Positions 43,629 through 51,930 of a DNA stretch of 58,557 bases are shown here, piece by piece. Every line of letters begins with the position of its first letter. The first letter of the stretch is position 1. The notes beneath the pieces were generated by a model that made no database searches, had not been told where the DNA came from, and saw nothing but the letters and a program-made list of their open reading frames with translations. The position numbers were made by a program, and so were the translations under genes. Origin of the DNA: Spirochaetia bacterium (lineage in GTDB: Bacteria; Spirochaetota; Spirochaetia; CAKZLE01); NCBI GenBank assembly GCA_021736385.1, contig JAIPFY010000012.1, positions 1-58,557 of the forward strand, given 5' to 3'.

Positions 43629-43668
43629 CACACGAACAGGTGGATCTTCTGATCCACCCATTCGTGTG
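43629..43668 (+). terminator. Hairpin between binding-protein and permease genes
   Basis: The arms 43629-43646 and 43651-43668 pair over 18 positions with two internal mismatches around TTCT (CACACGAA and GGTGGATC blocks). Placed 12 bases after the binding-protein stop, as in the other two importer operons. Confidence 0.65.
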
Positions 43669-43810
43669 TCCTGTCGGTCTGCTGCCCACCAGAAGAGTGA
43701 ATGGATGTATACTGACAGCATCACATGAGGATGGGCAGCTCTCTGGAGAGATCCTGTGAGTCCGGCTGCTCATCCGATCCGGTCAATAACGCAGCCAAGG
43801 TGTAGGTGAT

Positions 43811-44689
43811 ATGGAAGATAAGACGTATCGATGGTTTCTCGTACCGGCGCTGATCCTGCTGGTACTGTGTATCTATGTCCCGGTCCTGCGGGGACTGGTC
43901 ATGGCCTTTCAGAACTACAACATGTTCGATCTGACGAACATCCACTTCATAGGGCTGGAGAACTTCTCTGCAGTCATACGTGATGTCCATATCAGCTTCG
44001 GGCAGATCCTCGCCAATACCCTCGTCTGGGTCACTGCCTCGCTGCTGTTCCAGTTCGTGCTGGGGTTCATCCTGGCACTGGCGATGAAAGAGCCGTTTCG
44101 TGGGAGGGGGATCTATTCCGGTTTCGTCTTCTATGCCTGGGCTCTCTCTGGTTTTGCCATCGGACTGACCTGGGCATGGCTGTTCAACGGACAGTTCGGT
44201 CTGATCAATGATCTGCTGGTACGCATCGGTCTGCTCGAGAGTCCGATCGGCTTCCTCTCCTCGAAGAGCCTTGCCATGATCGCCGTCCTGATCCCCAACA
44301 TCTGGTACGGGGTGCCGTTCTTCGGCATCATGCTCCTGGCAGCGCTGCAGTCGGTCCCTGCCGAACTCTATGAGGCGGCCACCATCGATGGGGCCGGACG
44401 TGTCCGGCAGCTCTTCTCGGTCACCATCCCCTATGTACGGCCGACGATCATCAGTACCGTACTGCTGAGGACCATGTGGATCATCAACTTCCCGGACATC
44501 ATCTATGCCATGACCAGCGGCGGTCCGGTGAACCGGACCAACATCCTGGCGACCCAGATGATCAATAAGATCTTCAAAGAGTATGACTACGGTCAGGGGG
44601 CAGCGATCGGTGTGATCATCATGGTCCTGCTCTTCGTCTACGCCATCTTCTATCTGCGAGTGACCGGAAGACAGGAGGAGGAGTTTTGA
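43811..44689 (+). CDS. Sugar ABC transporter permease (MalF type)
   Basis: A 292-residue permease with six helices. It begins WFLVPALILLVLCIYVPVLRG, and the EAA loop reads LYEAATIDGAGRVRQLFSVTIP (about 190-211), a very typical EAA...G motif. Start codon follows AAGGTGTAGG. It overlaps the next permease by four bases. The importer lacks its own ATPase gene. Confidence 0.93.
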   Translation: MEDKTYRWFLVPALILLVLCIYVPVLRGLVMAFQNYNMFDLTNIHFIGLENFSAVIRDVHISFGQILANTLVWVTASLLFQFVLGFILALAMKEPFRGRGIYSGFVFYAWALSGFAIGLTWAWLFNGQFGLINDLLVRIGLLESPIGFLSSKSLAMIAVLIPNIWYGVPFFGIMLLAALQSVPAELYEAATIDGAGRVRQLFSVTIPYVRPTIISTVLLRTMWIINFPDIIYAMTSGGPVNRTNILATQMINKIFKEYDYGQGAAIGVIIMVLLFVYAIFYLRVTGRQEEEF

Positions 44690-45516
44690 GAAAGCACCAT
44701 ATACACCCGGTTCGGGTCATCCTGCTGATCCTGTTCTTCGTATCAGCGATCATGCCGCTCTATTGGATCCTGCTCACGAGCTTCAAGGGGCCAAAAGAGA
44801 TCTATACCTTCCCCCTGCAGTATGTTCCCAGGACCTTCACCCTCGAGAGCTATCGGAAGCTTTTCTCGTTCACCTCCTTCGGGCGGTACTTCATCAACTC
44901 CCTCGTGCTGGCCTTCAGTGCCTCCCTGGGAGCGATGGTGGTCTCGGTGGCAGCCGGGTTCTCCCTCTCCCGCTATAATCGAAAGCGGGAGAAGCACGGG
45001 ATCCTCCTTGCCCTCTATTTCACCCAGACCATACCGACGTTCATCCTCATGGTCCCCCTGTTCACCTTCTTCTCGAAGATCGGACTGGTAGACCGTCTGT
45101 GGTCACTCGGTACGGTCTACATCGCCACGGTAGTAGCGTTCTCCACCATCATGTCCAAGAGCTTCTTCGACCGGATCCCGGTGAGTCTGGAGGAGGCGGC
45201 GAAGATCGACGGTTGCAGCCTGGGACAGTCCCTGATCAGGGTCATCCTGCCGGTGACCCTGCCGGGGATGGCTGCACTGTTCAGTTTCGCCTTCATCAAC
45301 ATCTGGAACGAGCTGTTCCTCGCCGTCATGCTGCTGCTCTCCAATGAGAACATGACCGTCCCGGTCGCTCTGAACTCCTTCATCTCGAAGGCGGGGATCA
45401 GCTGGGATGTCATGAGTGCGGGGATCGTCATGGCATTGCTGCCGACGATGGTGGTGTTCGGTGTCGGACAGAAATATATCGTAGCAGGACTCACAGAAGG
45501 GGGAGTGAAAGGATGA
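44686..45516 (+). CDS. Sugar ABC transporter permease (MalG type)
   Basis: A 276-residue permease partnering the MalF-type gene. ALYFTQTIPTFILMVPLFTF and the EAA loop SLEEAAKIDGCSLGQSLIRVILP (about 165-187, the last part slightly divergent) identify the family; it ends KYIVAGLTEGGVKG, a common C-terminus of this group. Start and stop both overlap neighbours by four bases, which ties expression of both permeases and the PLP enzyme. Confidence 0.93.
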   Translation: MRKHHIHPVRVILLILFFVSAIMPLYWILLTSFKGPKEIYTFPLQYVPRTFTLESYRKLFSFTSFGRYFINSLVLAFSASLGAMVVSVAAGFSLSRYNRKREKHGILLALYFTQTIPTFILMVPLFTFFSKIGLVDRLWSLGTVYIATVVAFSTIMSKSFFDRIPVSLEEAAKIDGCSLGQSLIRVILPVTLPGMAALFSFAFINIWNELFLAVMLLLSNENMTVPVALNSFISKAGISWDVMSAGIVMALLPTMVVFGVGQKYIVAGLTEGGVKG

Positions 45517-46736
45517 ACATCGATGATCAGAGCCCAGGAGCAGTACCGGAGGTGCTGCAGCCTGAAGGGACTGCAGCATCTGCGGTCTATGACACCACGG
45601 AGATCCTGCACCATCTGGGCGAGCGGGATCTGCCCTATGGGGCGGTGAGCCCTCCGATCTTTCAGACCTCCATCTTCTGCTACGACAGTTACGAGGCGTT
45701 CCAGCGTGCCCTCGAGGATGAGACGGTCAGTTATCTCTACAGCAGGGGGAACAACCCGACGGTGAACCTCCTTGAGCAGAAGCTGGCTGCCCTTGAGCAT
45801 GCACAGAAGGCGAAGCTGGTATCATCGGGGGTCGCTGCTGCATCCCTCGCGCTCATGGGGCAGGTGAGATCCGGTGATCACATCATAGCCGTGGAAGACT
45901 GCTATACCTGGACGAAGTACCTCACGAGCGAGTATCTGCAGCGCTTCGGGGTGAGCTGTACCTTCGTGGACGGCAGAGACACGCAGGACTTCGCAGATGC
46001 CCTGCAGCCGAACACCCGGGTGATCTTTCTCGAGAGTCCGGCGACCTTCACCTTCAAGCTGCAGAACCTGCAGGAGGTGGCAGCTCTTGCCAAGCGACAC
46101 GGGATCAAGACGATCATCGACAACACCTGGGCGACCCCGCTCTACCAGAACCCCATCGATCTGGGGATCGATATCGTGATCCACTCCGCCTCCAAGTATC
46201 TCGGTGGTAACTCGGACATCGTGGGAGGAGTGATCATGGGGTCCCGGGAGGACCTCGATCACATCTTCACGCAGGAGTTCCTCTCCATGGGCCCGGCCCC
46301 CGATCCCATGCAGGCATGGCTGATCATGCGGAACATCCGCTCCCTGCACGTGCGCATGCCCGTACACTACCAGAATGCCCTGGCGCTCACCCGTTTTCTC
46401 GAATCCCATGAGAAGGTCGAGAGTGTCCTCTATCCGTTCCTTCCGGGATTCGACCAGTACGAGCTGGCCTGCAGGCAGATGAGCGGGGGATCTGGACTCT
46501 TCTCCTTCAGGCTCAAGAGCAGGGATGTAGCCGATGTGAGACGGTTCACCAACCGGCTTCGGTTCTTCAAGCGGGCGGTGAGCTGGGGAGGCTATGAGTC
46601 GCTGATCTTCCCTGCCGCGGTGAAGTACCGCGATGATCAGCAGATCCCTGATGACCGCGTATCGCTGATACGCTGTCATGCAGGGATCGAACACAGTGAC
46701 CTGCTGATCGAAGATCTGAGACAGGCATTGAGGTAG
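45513..46736 (+). CDS. PLP-dependent Cys/Met-metabolism enzyme (cystathionine lyase/synthase-like)
   Basis: A 407-residue fold-type-I PLP enzyme of the MetB/MetC family. Visible are SYLYSRGNNPTVNLLEQKLA (Tyr/Arg that bind the phosphate of the neighbouring subunit), LVSSGVAAASLALMGQVRSG, TIIDNTWATPLYQNP (cofactor Asp), and HSASKYLGGNSDIVGG with the Schiff-base Lys228. Family members act on cystathionine, homocysteine or methionine. Finding one translationally coupled to a sugar permease and just before an alpha-mannosidase is odd: it may process a sulfur-bearing glycoconjugate or act on an unrelated substrate. Reaction unknown. Confidence 0.88.
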   Translation: MNIDDQSPGAVPEVLQPEGTAASAVYDTTEILHHLGERDLPYGAVSPPIFQTSIFCYDSYEAFQRALEDETVSYLYSRGNNPTVNLLEQKLAALEHAQKAKLVSSGVAAASLALMGQVRSGDHIIAVEDCYTWTKYLTSEYLQRFGVSCTFVDGRDTQDFADALQPNTRVIFLESPATFTFKLQNLQEVAALAKRHGIKTIIDNTWATPLYQNPIDLGIDIVIHSASKYLGGNSDIVGGVIMGSREDLDHIFTQEFLSMGPAPDPMQAWLIMRNIRSLHVRMPVHYQNALALTRFLESHEKVESVLYPFLPGFDQYELACRQMSGGSGLFSFRLKSRDVADVRRFTNRLRFFKRAVSWGGYESLIFPAAVKYRDDQQIPDDRVSLIRCHAGIEHSDLLIEDLRQALR

Positions 46737-46777
46737 CAGCAGGTACCAGGTATAAAACTGAATCGAGAAGGGTGATC

Positions 46778-49700
46778 ATGATCTATCAGAAGGCAATGAA
46801 ACGCATAGCACAGTATCTCACATTCCTCGATACCAAGCGGTATGTCGTGATCGGGGAGCCATCGGGCCCTGCTGCCGATCCTATCGCCTGCAGGGAGCAG
46901 GAGCTCAGCGGTGCTCTGCTGCTGGGACCCTGGCAGGCTCACGTGCAGGAAGGCAGCGATCACCGCATGCCCGATGAGGATGCTGTGTGGACCCCCGCAC
47001 CGATCCCCTACCGGTACGGCAGTGATGATCAGAGCTGGTGGTTCCGTACCACCTTGCGGGTGACTTCACCGGTCCCTCCCGGGTACGGGAGTACCCCTGA
47101 GCTCTTCCTGGAACTCGATACGGAGACCGATACGCTCATCTACCTCAATGGGCAGGCGGTCGGGGCGGTCAACCCCTTCCACCGCATGTTCCGCATCACC
47201 GAATACCTCTCAGGCGAGAGTGAGGTACTCGAGATCATGCTCGAGCTGTGGTCGGGACACCAGTTTCCCGGGTACAGTCCCTTCGATGGTCCCCGGGTTC
47301 TGACGACGGTGGCACTGCGCAAGAACTCCTATCCTCTCTGCCTCTCCACCGCCCGGGTCCTGATCAAGGTCCCCGAGCTCTATGATCTCTACTATGACCT
47401 CAATCTGCTCTACCAGCTGTGCAGTACCCTCGATGAGCACTCCCTGCTCTATGAACGGATCGCCTCGGTGGTACACCGACAGCTCATGGGGATCAGCATG
47501 ACCGCCCCTCTCGAGACCCTCAGAAGACAGGCGCGCCAGGTGCGGGGTCCCATTCAGGAGCTGCTCAGTCTGCGTAACGGTACCCTTGCCCCGCAGATCT
47601 ATTCGATCGGTAATGCCCATCTCGATCATGCCTGGCTGTGGCCGATCGTGGAGACCGGGAGGAAGGCTGCCCGGACCTGTGCGAACATGGCAGGGTATAC
47701 CGAGGAGTTCCCCGAGTTCCGGTTCCTCTTCTCCCAGCCAGCACAGATGGTCAAGCTCAAGGAGTCCTATCCTGCGATCTTCGAGCGGGTCCATGCCGCG
47801 TTCAGACGCGGGCAGTGGGAACCGAACGGCTGTTCCTGGATCGAACCCGATTGCACCCTCATCAGCGGGGAGTCCCTGATCAGGCAGTTCTCCTATGGGA
47901 GGGCTGCGGTCAGGGAGCTCTTCGATGGATACACCGGGGATGTCTTCTGGGTCCCCGATACCTTCGGTTTCCCGGCATCGGTCCCGCAGATCCTCAAGGG
48001 CTGCGGTATCAAGTACTTCGTGACCAGCAAACTCAGCTGGAATGATACCAACCGGTTCCCCTATGATATCTTCAGGTGGGAGGGGATCGATGGTACGGGT
48101 ATCGCAGCCCATATGATCACCACCGCCTATGAGGGTACCAATACCCCTGCAGAGGTACTCGATGCCTGGGATCACGTACAGCACAAGGATGTGCAGCACG
48201 CCCTGGTGCGGTCGATCGGTGAGGGGGACGGCGGCGGCGGGACCATGAGAAGTGACCTTGAGCTGATGCGCAGGATGGGAGACCTGCAGGGGCTGCCCAG
48301 GAACCGGTGGGAGTCGCTCTCCACAGCGCTCGATCACGTCTTCGCTATCTCTCCTGCTGTGCTGCCGGTCTACCACGGGGAGCTCTATCTGGAGCTCCAT
48401 CGCGGGACTCTGACCTCTCAGGCTGAGATCAAGCGGTATAACCGGCGACTGGAGTCTGCCCTGCACCGGATGGAATTCCTGGAGGCGATGCTCGCCCTCA
48501 GAGGGGTCTCCTCCGGGGTGGTCGCCGAAGGGACCCTCGGATCCCTGCTGGAGTCGATCGCGGCCCTCAGAGACCGGGCCTGGAAGATCGTGCTGACCAA
48601 TCAGTTCCATGATATCCTGCCTGGCTCTTCGGTGCGGTCTGTCAACGAGGAGGCGATCGAAAGCTATCACAGGGCAGAAGCTGCGCTGCAGCAGGCCTGG
48701 GAGCTTGCGGAAGCGGCAGCAGGTGCTGATGATCAGTCTGCGGTTTGCTACTGGAACAGCAGGTCTCTGTCTGTCAGCTCTCTGGTGCCCTCAGAAGAGG
48801 GGACCGCCGGTGCCCAGCTGTTCCATGCTCCTGATCAGCAGCCCTGCCCGGTGACTCTTGCCACCTCAGGGCCCCTTGCATGCACTGCCTCCGATGGCAC
48901 TGATCCTGCTCCTTCGGGCGGATTCATCCTTACCGGTGATACGATCACCGGCAGGTGGCATACGGTCACCTTCGACGGGACAGGTGCGATCAGCTCCTGC
49001 ATCCTGCGGGCATCGGGGATCGAGCTGGTCTGTCCGGGACGGGCCCTGAACACCCTCACGCTGAGTGATGATGTTCCCTGTAACTGGGATGCCTGGGATA
49101 TCGAAGAGGACTATGAGCTGGGGAGTGTCAGTCATCCGGTGCTGACCTCCCGGGAGATCCTCTCCGAGGGAGATCTGTTCATCCAGATCAGGCAGACCTT
49201 CGAGGTGGGTATCCGCAGTCACCTGCAGCAGGATGTGATGCTCTACGCCCATACGCCCCGTATCGATTTCATCACGAGGGTAGACTGGCAGGAGGATCAC
49301 ACGATCCTGCGTGTCCAGTTCCCCACGGTGATCAAGAGCGACTCAGGCCTCTTCGATATCCCCTTCGGCTACATCAGGCGCAATGCCCATGAGAATGACC
49401 GCCTGGACCGGGCCCGCTTCGAGGTGAGTGCCCACCAGTGGGCTGCGGTGGAAGATGCACAGCTCACTGCAGCGCTGCTGTCGAACAGCAGCTATGGCTA
49501 TCGTATCAAGGACGGGACCCTCTCTCTGTCCCTCCTGCGTGCCCCCACAGCACCCGACCCCATCGCTGACCGGGGTCTCCATACCTTCACCTACAGCTTC
49601 TATCCCCGAGAGCGGGGCATCGCCGGTGTCATGCAGGAAGCCCTTGCAGTGAACGAACCCCTTGCCCCCCTGAAGGGACCCCTCGCACCTCTGTTCGCCT

Positions 49701-50038
49701 CTCCTGTCCTCCGTATCCTGAACAGTTCCTGTGAGACTGGCGAAGTCAGTGTGGTCCTTGAGGGATGCAAGCGTGCAGATGCAGAGCAGGGATCTGCTCA
49801 GGGTGCAGCACGACCGATCGTGCTGCGCTTGAGAGAGACCCTGGGAGTCTCAGCCCGCTGTACGATCGTGCTGGCTGCGGAACTGAGGGGCAGGGACGTC
49901 TATGAGACCACTCTGCTCGAAGATCCAGAGGGACAGCTGGTGCAGGGCGCGGAAGGAGAGAGAGGAGCAGGTGATGCATGCGAGCAGCTGGTCATGACCT
50001 TCAGGCCCTTCGAGGTGAAGACACTGCTGATCACCTGA
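46778..50038 (+). CDS. GH38 alpha-mannosidase
   Basis: A large (1086-residue) glycoside hydrolase of family 38. The start is the ATG at 46778 with GAAGG upstream; an in-frame GTG lies two codons before. The zinc-site motif is GNAHLDHAWLWPIVETGRKA with His281 and Asp283, and the nucleophile is Asp394 in VFWVPDTFGFPASVPQIL. No signal peptide is present, so it acts in the cytoplasm on imported oligosaccharide, like other bacterial GH38 enzymes. The N-terminal 240 residues form the usual beta-rich domain and the C-terminal half the beta-sandwich domains. Final gene of the GntR-controlled operon. Confidence 0.93.
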   Translation: MIYQKAMKRIAQYLTFLDTKRYVVIGEPSGPAADPIACREQELSGALLLGPWQAHVQEGSDHRMPDEDAVWTPAPIPYRYGSDDQSWWFRTTLRVTSPVPPGYGSTPELFLELDTETDTLIYLNGQAVGAVNPFHRMFRITEYLSGESEVLEIMLELWSGHQFPGYSPFDGPRVLTTVALRKNSYPLCLSTARVLIKVPELYDLYYDLNLLYQLCSTLDEHSLLYERIASVVHRQLMGISMTAPLETLRRQARQVRGPIQELLSLRNGTLAPQIYSIGNAHLDHAWLWPIVETGRKAARTCANMAGYTEEFPEFRFLFSQPAQMVKLKESYPAIFERVHAAFRRGQWEPNGCSWIEPDCTLISGESLIRQFSYGRAAVRELFDGYTGDVFWVPDTFGFPASVPQILKGCGIKYFVTSKLSWNDTNRFPYDIFRWEGIDGTGIAAHMITTAYEGTNTPAEVLDAWDHVQHKDVQHALVRSIGEGDGGGGTMRSDLELMRRMGDLQGLPRNRWESLSTALDHVFAISPAVLPVYHGELYLELHRGTLTSQAEIKRYNRRLESALHRMEFLEAMLALRGVSSGVVAEGTLGSLLESIAALRDRAWKIVLTNQFHDILPGSSVRSVNEEAIESYHRAEAALQQAWELAEAAAGADDQSAVCYWNSRSLSVSSLVPSEEGTAGAQLFHAPDQQPCPVTLATSGPLACTASDGTDPAPSGGFILTGDTITGRWHTVTFDGTGAISSCILRASGIELVCPGRALNTLTLSDDVPCNWDAWDIEEDYELGSVSHPVLTSREILSEGDLFIQIRQTFEVGIRSHLQQDVMLYAHTPRIDFITRVDWQEDHTILRVQFPTVIKSDSGLFDIPFGYIRRNAHENDRLDRARFEVSAHQWAAVEDAQLTAALLSNSSYGYRIKDGTLSLSLLRAPTAPDPIADRGLHTFTYSFYPRERGIAGVMQEALAVNEPLAPLKGPLAPLFASPVLRILNSSCETGEVSVVLEGCKRADAEQGSAQGAARPIVLRLRETLGVSARCTIVLAAELRGRDVYETTLLEDPEGQLVQGAEGERGAGDACEQLVMTFRPFEVKTLLIT

Positions 50039-50054
50039 AAAGCGGTACGGGATT

Positions 50055-50096
50055 GAGATCCTCTGAAGCAGGAGCGTGACTGCTTCAGGGGATCTC
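50055..50096. terminator. Hairpin terminator between convergent genes
   Basis: GAGATCCTCTGAAGCA (50055-50070) pairs with TGCTTCAGGGGATCTC (50081-50096), with one G-T wobble and a 10-base loop. It separates the alpha-mannosidase gene from the convergent gene of unknown function. Confidence 0.75.
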
Positions 50097-50125
50097 AGCA
50101 TCCCCACAAGCGGTTCCCATGGGGA

Positions 50126-51454
50126 TCACCTGACTTCCACGTTGAAGTTACCGTACTCTTCGATCGCCAGATCGAGGTCGTTACGGCCGATGGAACCGGT
50201 GACCGTGGTGATCACCGGTTCCAGCAAGCTATAGATATCTTGGTAGAATTCTGTGATCGATTCATCTGCAACGAGCTGTGCTCCCACCTGGGCGATCGTT
50301 GCCGGTCCTGAGAACGAAGCGGTGTTGACCGAGAATTCCAGTGATTCGACCTGGATCGTACCGTGATTCAGGGAGAGATAGACTTCCATACTTCGTACCG
50401 GCAGTTCTATGGCGGTCTGTGAGAGGTTCATGACCAGCTGTGAAGAGGAGAGCGTATCGACGGTCTGCTCCTTCAGGATGAACGTCGCGTCCCTGATCGT
50501 AAGACCCAGCATGCCCTTCGTATGGAAGAGGGGATTGAAGTCCCCCAGGACGACAGACTGCGGGATCTCCCCGGAGAGTTCCACCTGCAGCTCTCTGATC
50601 GTATAGTCAACGCTCTTCACTGCAGATGATGATGTGATGTTACTGCAGCTGATCGAGACCGCATCCAGGATACTGGAGCATAGCCCCAGCTGTGTCGTAC
50701 AGATATCCCCTTCGAGCACTACCTGCACTGCATCTGCGCGGGTGTCGGTATGGGTGATCGCATTCTGGATGGTGAGGTCCTCGATGCTCACCTCACAGCG
50801 TTCGATGGTGCCTTCCTGCAGGGTGATCACCGGGGAGGAGAACTCGCCTGTGAGGGTCATATCCATCTGTCCGAAGGAGACCTGCATGGCATCCGTGCTG
50901 CGAAGAGCGATCCGTCTGGCAGCTATGGTCATCTCAGTGAGACTGTTCTGACCGAGATCGAGCAGCATTGGTGCCAGCTCTGCAGCCCGGTAGTCGACAA
51001 CGATCTCATCACTTTGAAGGATCACACCGGGAGGCATCTCCTCTATGAGACTCTTCTCTTCAGCGACCTCTGCAGGTTCGCTCTCAAGGATTTTCTCTGC
51101 TGCCTCGGGCTCCGGTCCAGAGATCTCCTCCGGTGCTGAGCTGCGCACCGCTTCAGGTTCGTTTCCGACTGGGGCGCTTCGCTTCTGAGGCGATTCTGGT
51201 TCTTGTTGGGGTCCCGGTTCAGGTTCCCCATAGGTCACATCGGTGAAGGTGAATCTGCCCTGAGCCAGATCTGCGTTCACTGAAGTGCAGACGATCCTGT
51301 CTCCGGGTGTGGCAGATGCGAGGTTGTCGATCACCTGCTGTTCGACGGTGTCATTGGCATGAGCCACCAGGATGATCGCCCCGACACTCCCGAGGGTCAA
51401 CAGAAGTACACGTGATAGTAAGGCTGCTGCTTCAACACGGTTCTTATGCATCAT
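50126..51454 (-). CDS. Anchored periplasmic protein of unknown function
   Basis: I start it at MMHKNRVEAAALL (51454), as longer N-termini are unlikely; no strong ribosome site is visible. One hydrophobic helix (SRVLLLTLGSVGAIILVAHA, about 13-32) should anchor it in the inner membrane. A Pro/Glu-rich linker follows (about 75-135: EPEPGPQQEPESPQK and similar). The rest, about 300 residues, is rich in short beta strands of the form VSIEDLTIQNAITHT and VEVYLSL-like repeats, suggesting a beta-helix or AsmA-like structure, but I recognise no family. It is monocistronic and convergent with the alpha-mannosidase. Function unknown. Confidence 0.65.
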   Translation of the reverse strand: MMHKNRVEAAALLSRVLLLTLGSVGAIILVAHANDTVEQQVIDNLASATPGDRIVCTSVNADLAQGRFTFTDVTYGEPEPGPQQEPESPQKRSAPVGNEPEAVRSSAPEEISGPEPEAAEKILESEPAEVAEEKSLIEEMPPGVILQSDEIVVDYRAAELAPMLLDLGQNSLTEMTIAARRIALRSTDAMQVSFGQMDMTLTGEFSSPVITLQEGTIERCEVSIEDLTIQNAITHTDTRADAVQVVLEGDICTTQLGLCSSILDAVSISCSNITSSSAVKSVDYTIRELQVELSGEIPQSVVLGDFNPLFHTKGMLGLTIRDATFILKEQTVDTLSSSQLVMNLSQTAIELPVRSMEVYLSLNHGTIQVESLEFSVNTASFSGPATIAQVGAQLVADESITEFYQDIYSLLEPVITTVTGSIGRNDLDLAIEEYGNFNVEVR

Positions 51455-51836
51455 GTATTTACTTTTTAATAATCTATCATATGGGTGAACACTATCTACT
51501 ATGTTAATACTATACATGATCGTGAGGATAAAGCAATGTAATACAAGGCAAATAACACAAAAAACAACCAATATTTCGTTGAGTCTGTGCTGTGTGAAAG
51601 GTTGTACGACTCCTATGACGCAGAAGTGTGAACTGCTTGGTAGAGGCCTCTTCGGTGGTGTATGTCTGCAGCAGCTATCACCGTAGATCCAACACCGATG
51701 AGACGGATCCGTTGTCTGCAGGGGGTAAGGGATCTATCTTTGGCTGCAGGGGTATCTCAGGCTATGGTAACAGGAACCAGGGTGCTGTTGTGATGTGATG
51801 CAAGCCTGTTTCTCATTTAATATATGAAATAAAATT
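51455..51836. other. Intergenic region with a possible HTH fragment
   Basis: No complete gene. At 51698-51793 a 31-codon frame reads MRRIRCLQGVRDLSLAAGVS then QAMVTGTR, which looks like the first helices of an XRE-type DNA-binding domain, but it has no ribosome site and stops at once. It is probably a remnant or chance. Confidence 0.3.
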
Positions 51837-51887
51837 CTAGAATAGAAATGCTTGATACTTGACTCTAGAATAACAATGCTGTTAATA
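51837..51887 (+). promoter_or_regulatory. Promoter with 16-bp direct repeats before the DUF4914 gene
   Basis: CTAGAATAGAAATGCT (51837-51852) and CTAGAATAACAATGCT (51865-51880) are direct repeats 28 bases apart with two differences. The second copy fills the 17-base spacer between TTGACT (51859-51864) and TTAATA (51882-51887). A repressor binding the repeats could control this promoter. The gene starts 43 bases on. Confidence 0.6.
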
Positions 51888-51930
51888 TGACATCGAATAC
51901 GAACCTATCATACCATGTGGAGGACCATAT

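Noticed and set aside
46772..46777. GTG start two codons before the alpha-mannosidase ATG
   Set aside because: The ATG at 46778 is the stronger codon and is suitably spaced from GAAGG.
47210..48670. 486-codon minus-strand frame inside the alpha-mannosidase gene
   Set aside because: A shadow of high-GC third positions; rich in Gly/Arg/Pro and without motifs, while the plus strand is a clear GH38 enzyme.
51698..51793. Short frame resembling the start of an XRE DNA-binding domain
   Set aside because: Only 31 codons, without a ribosome site; noted only as part of the intergenic region.
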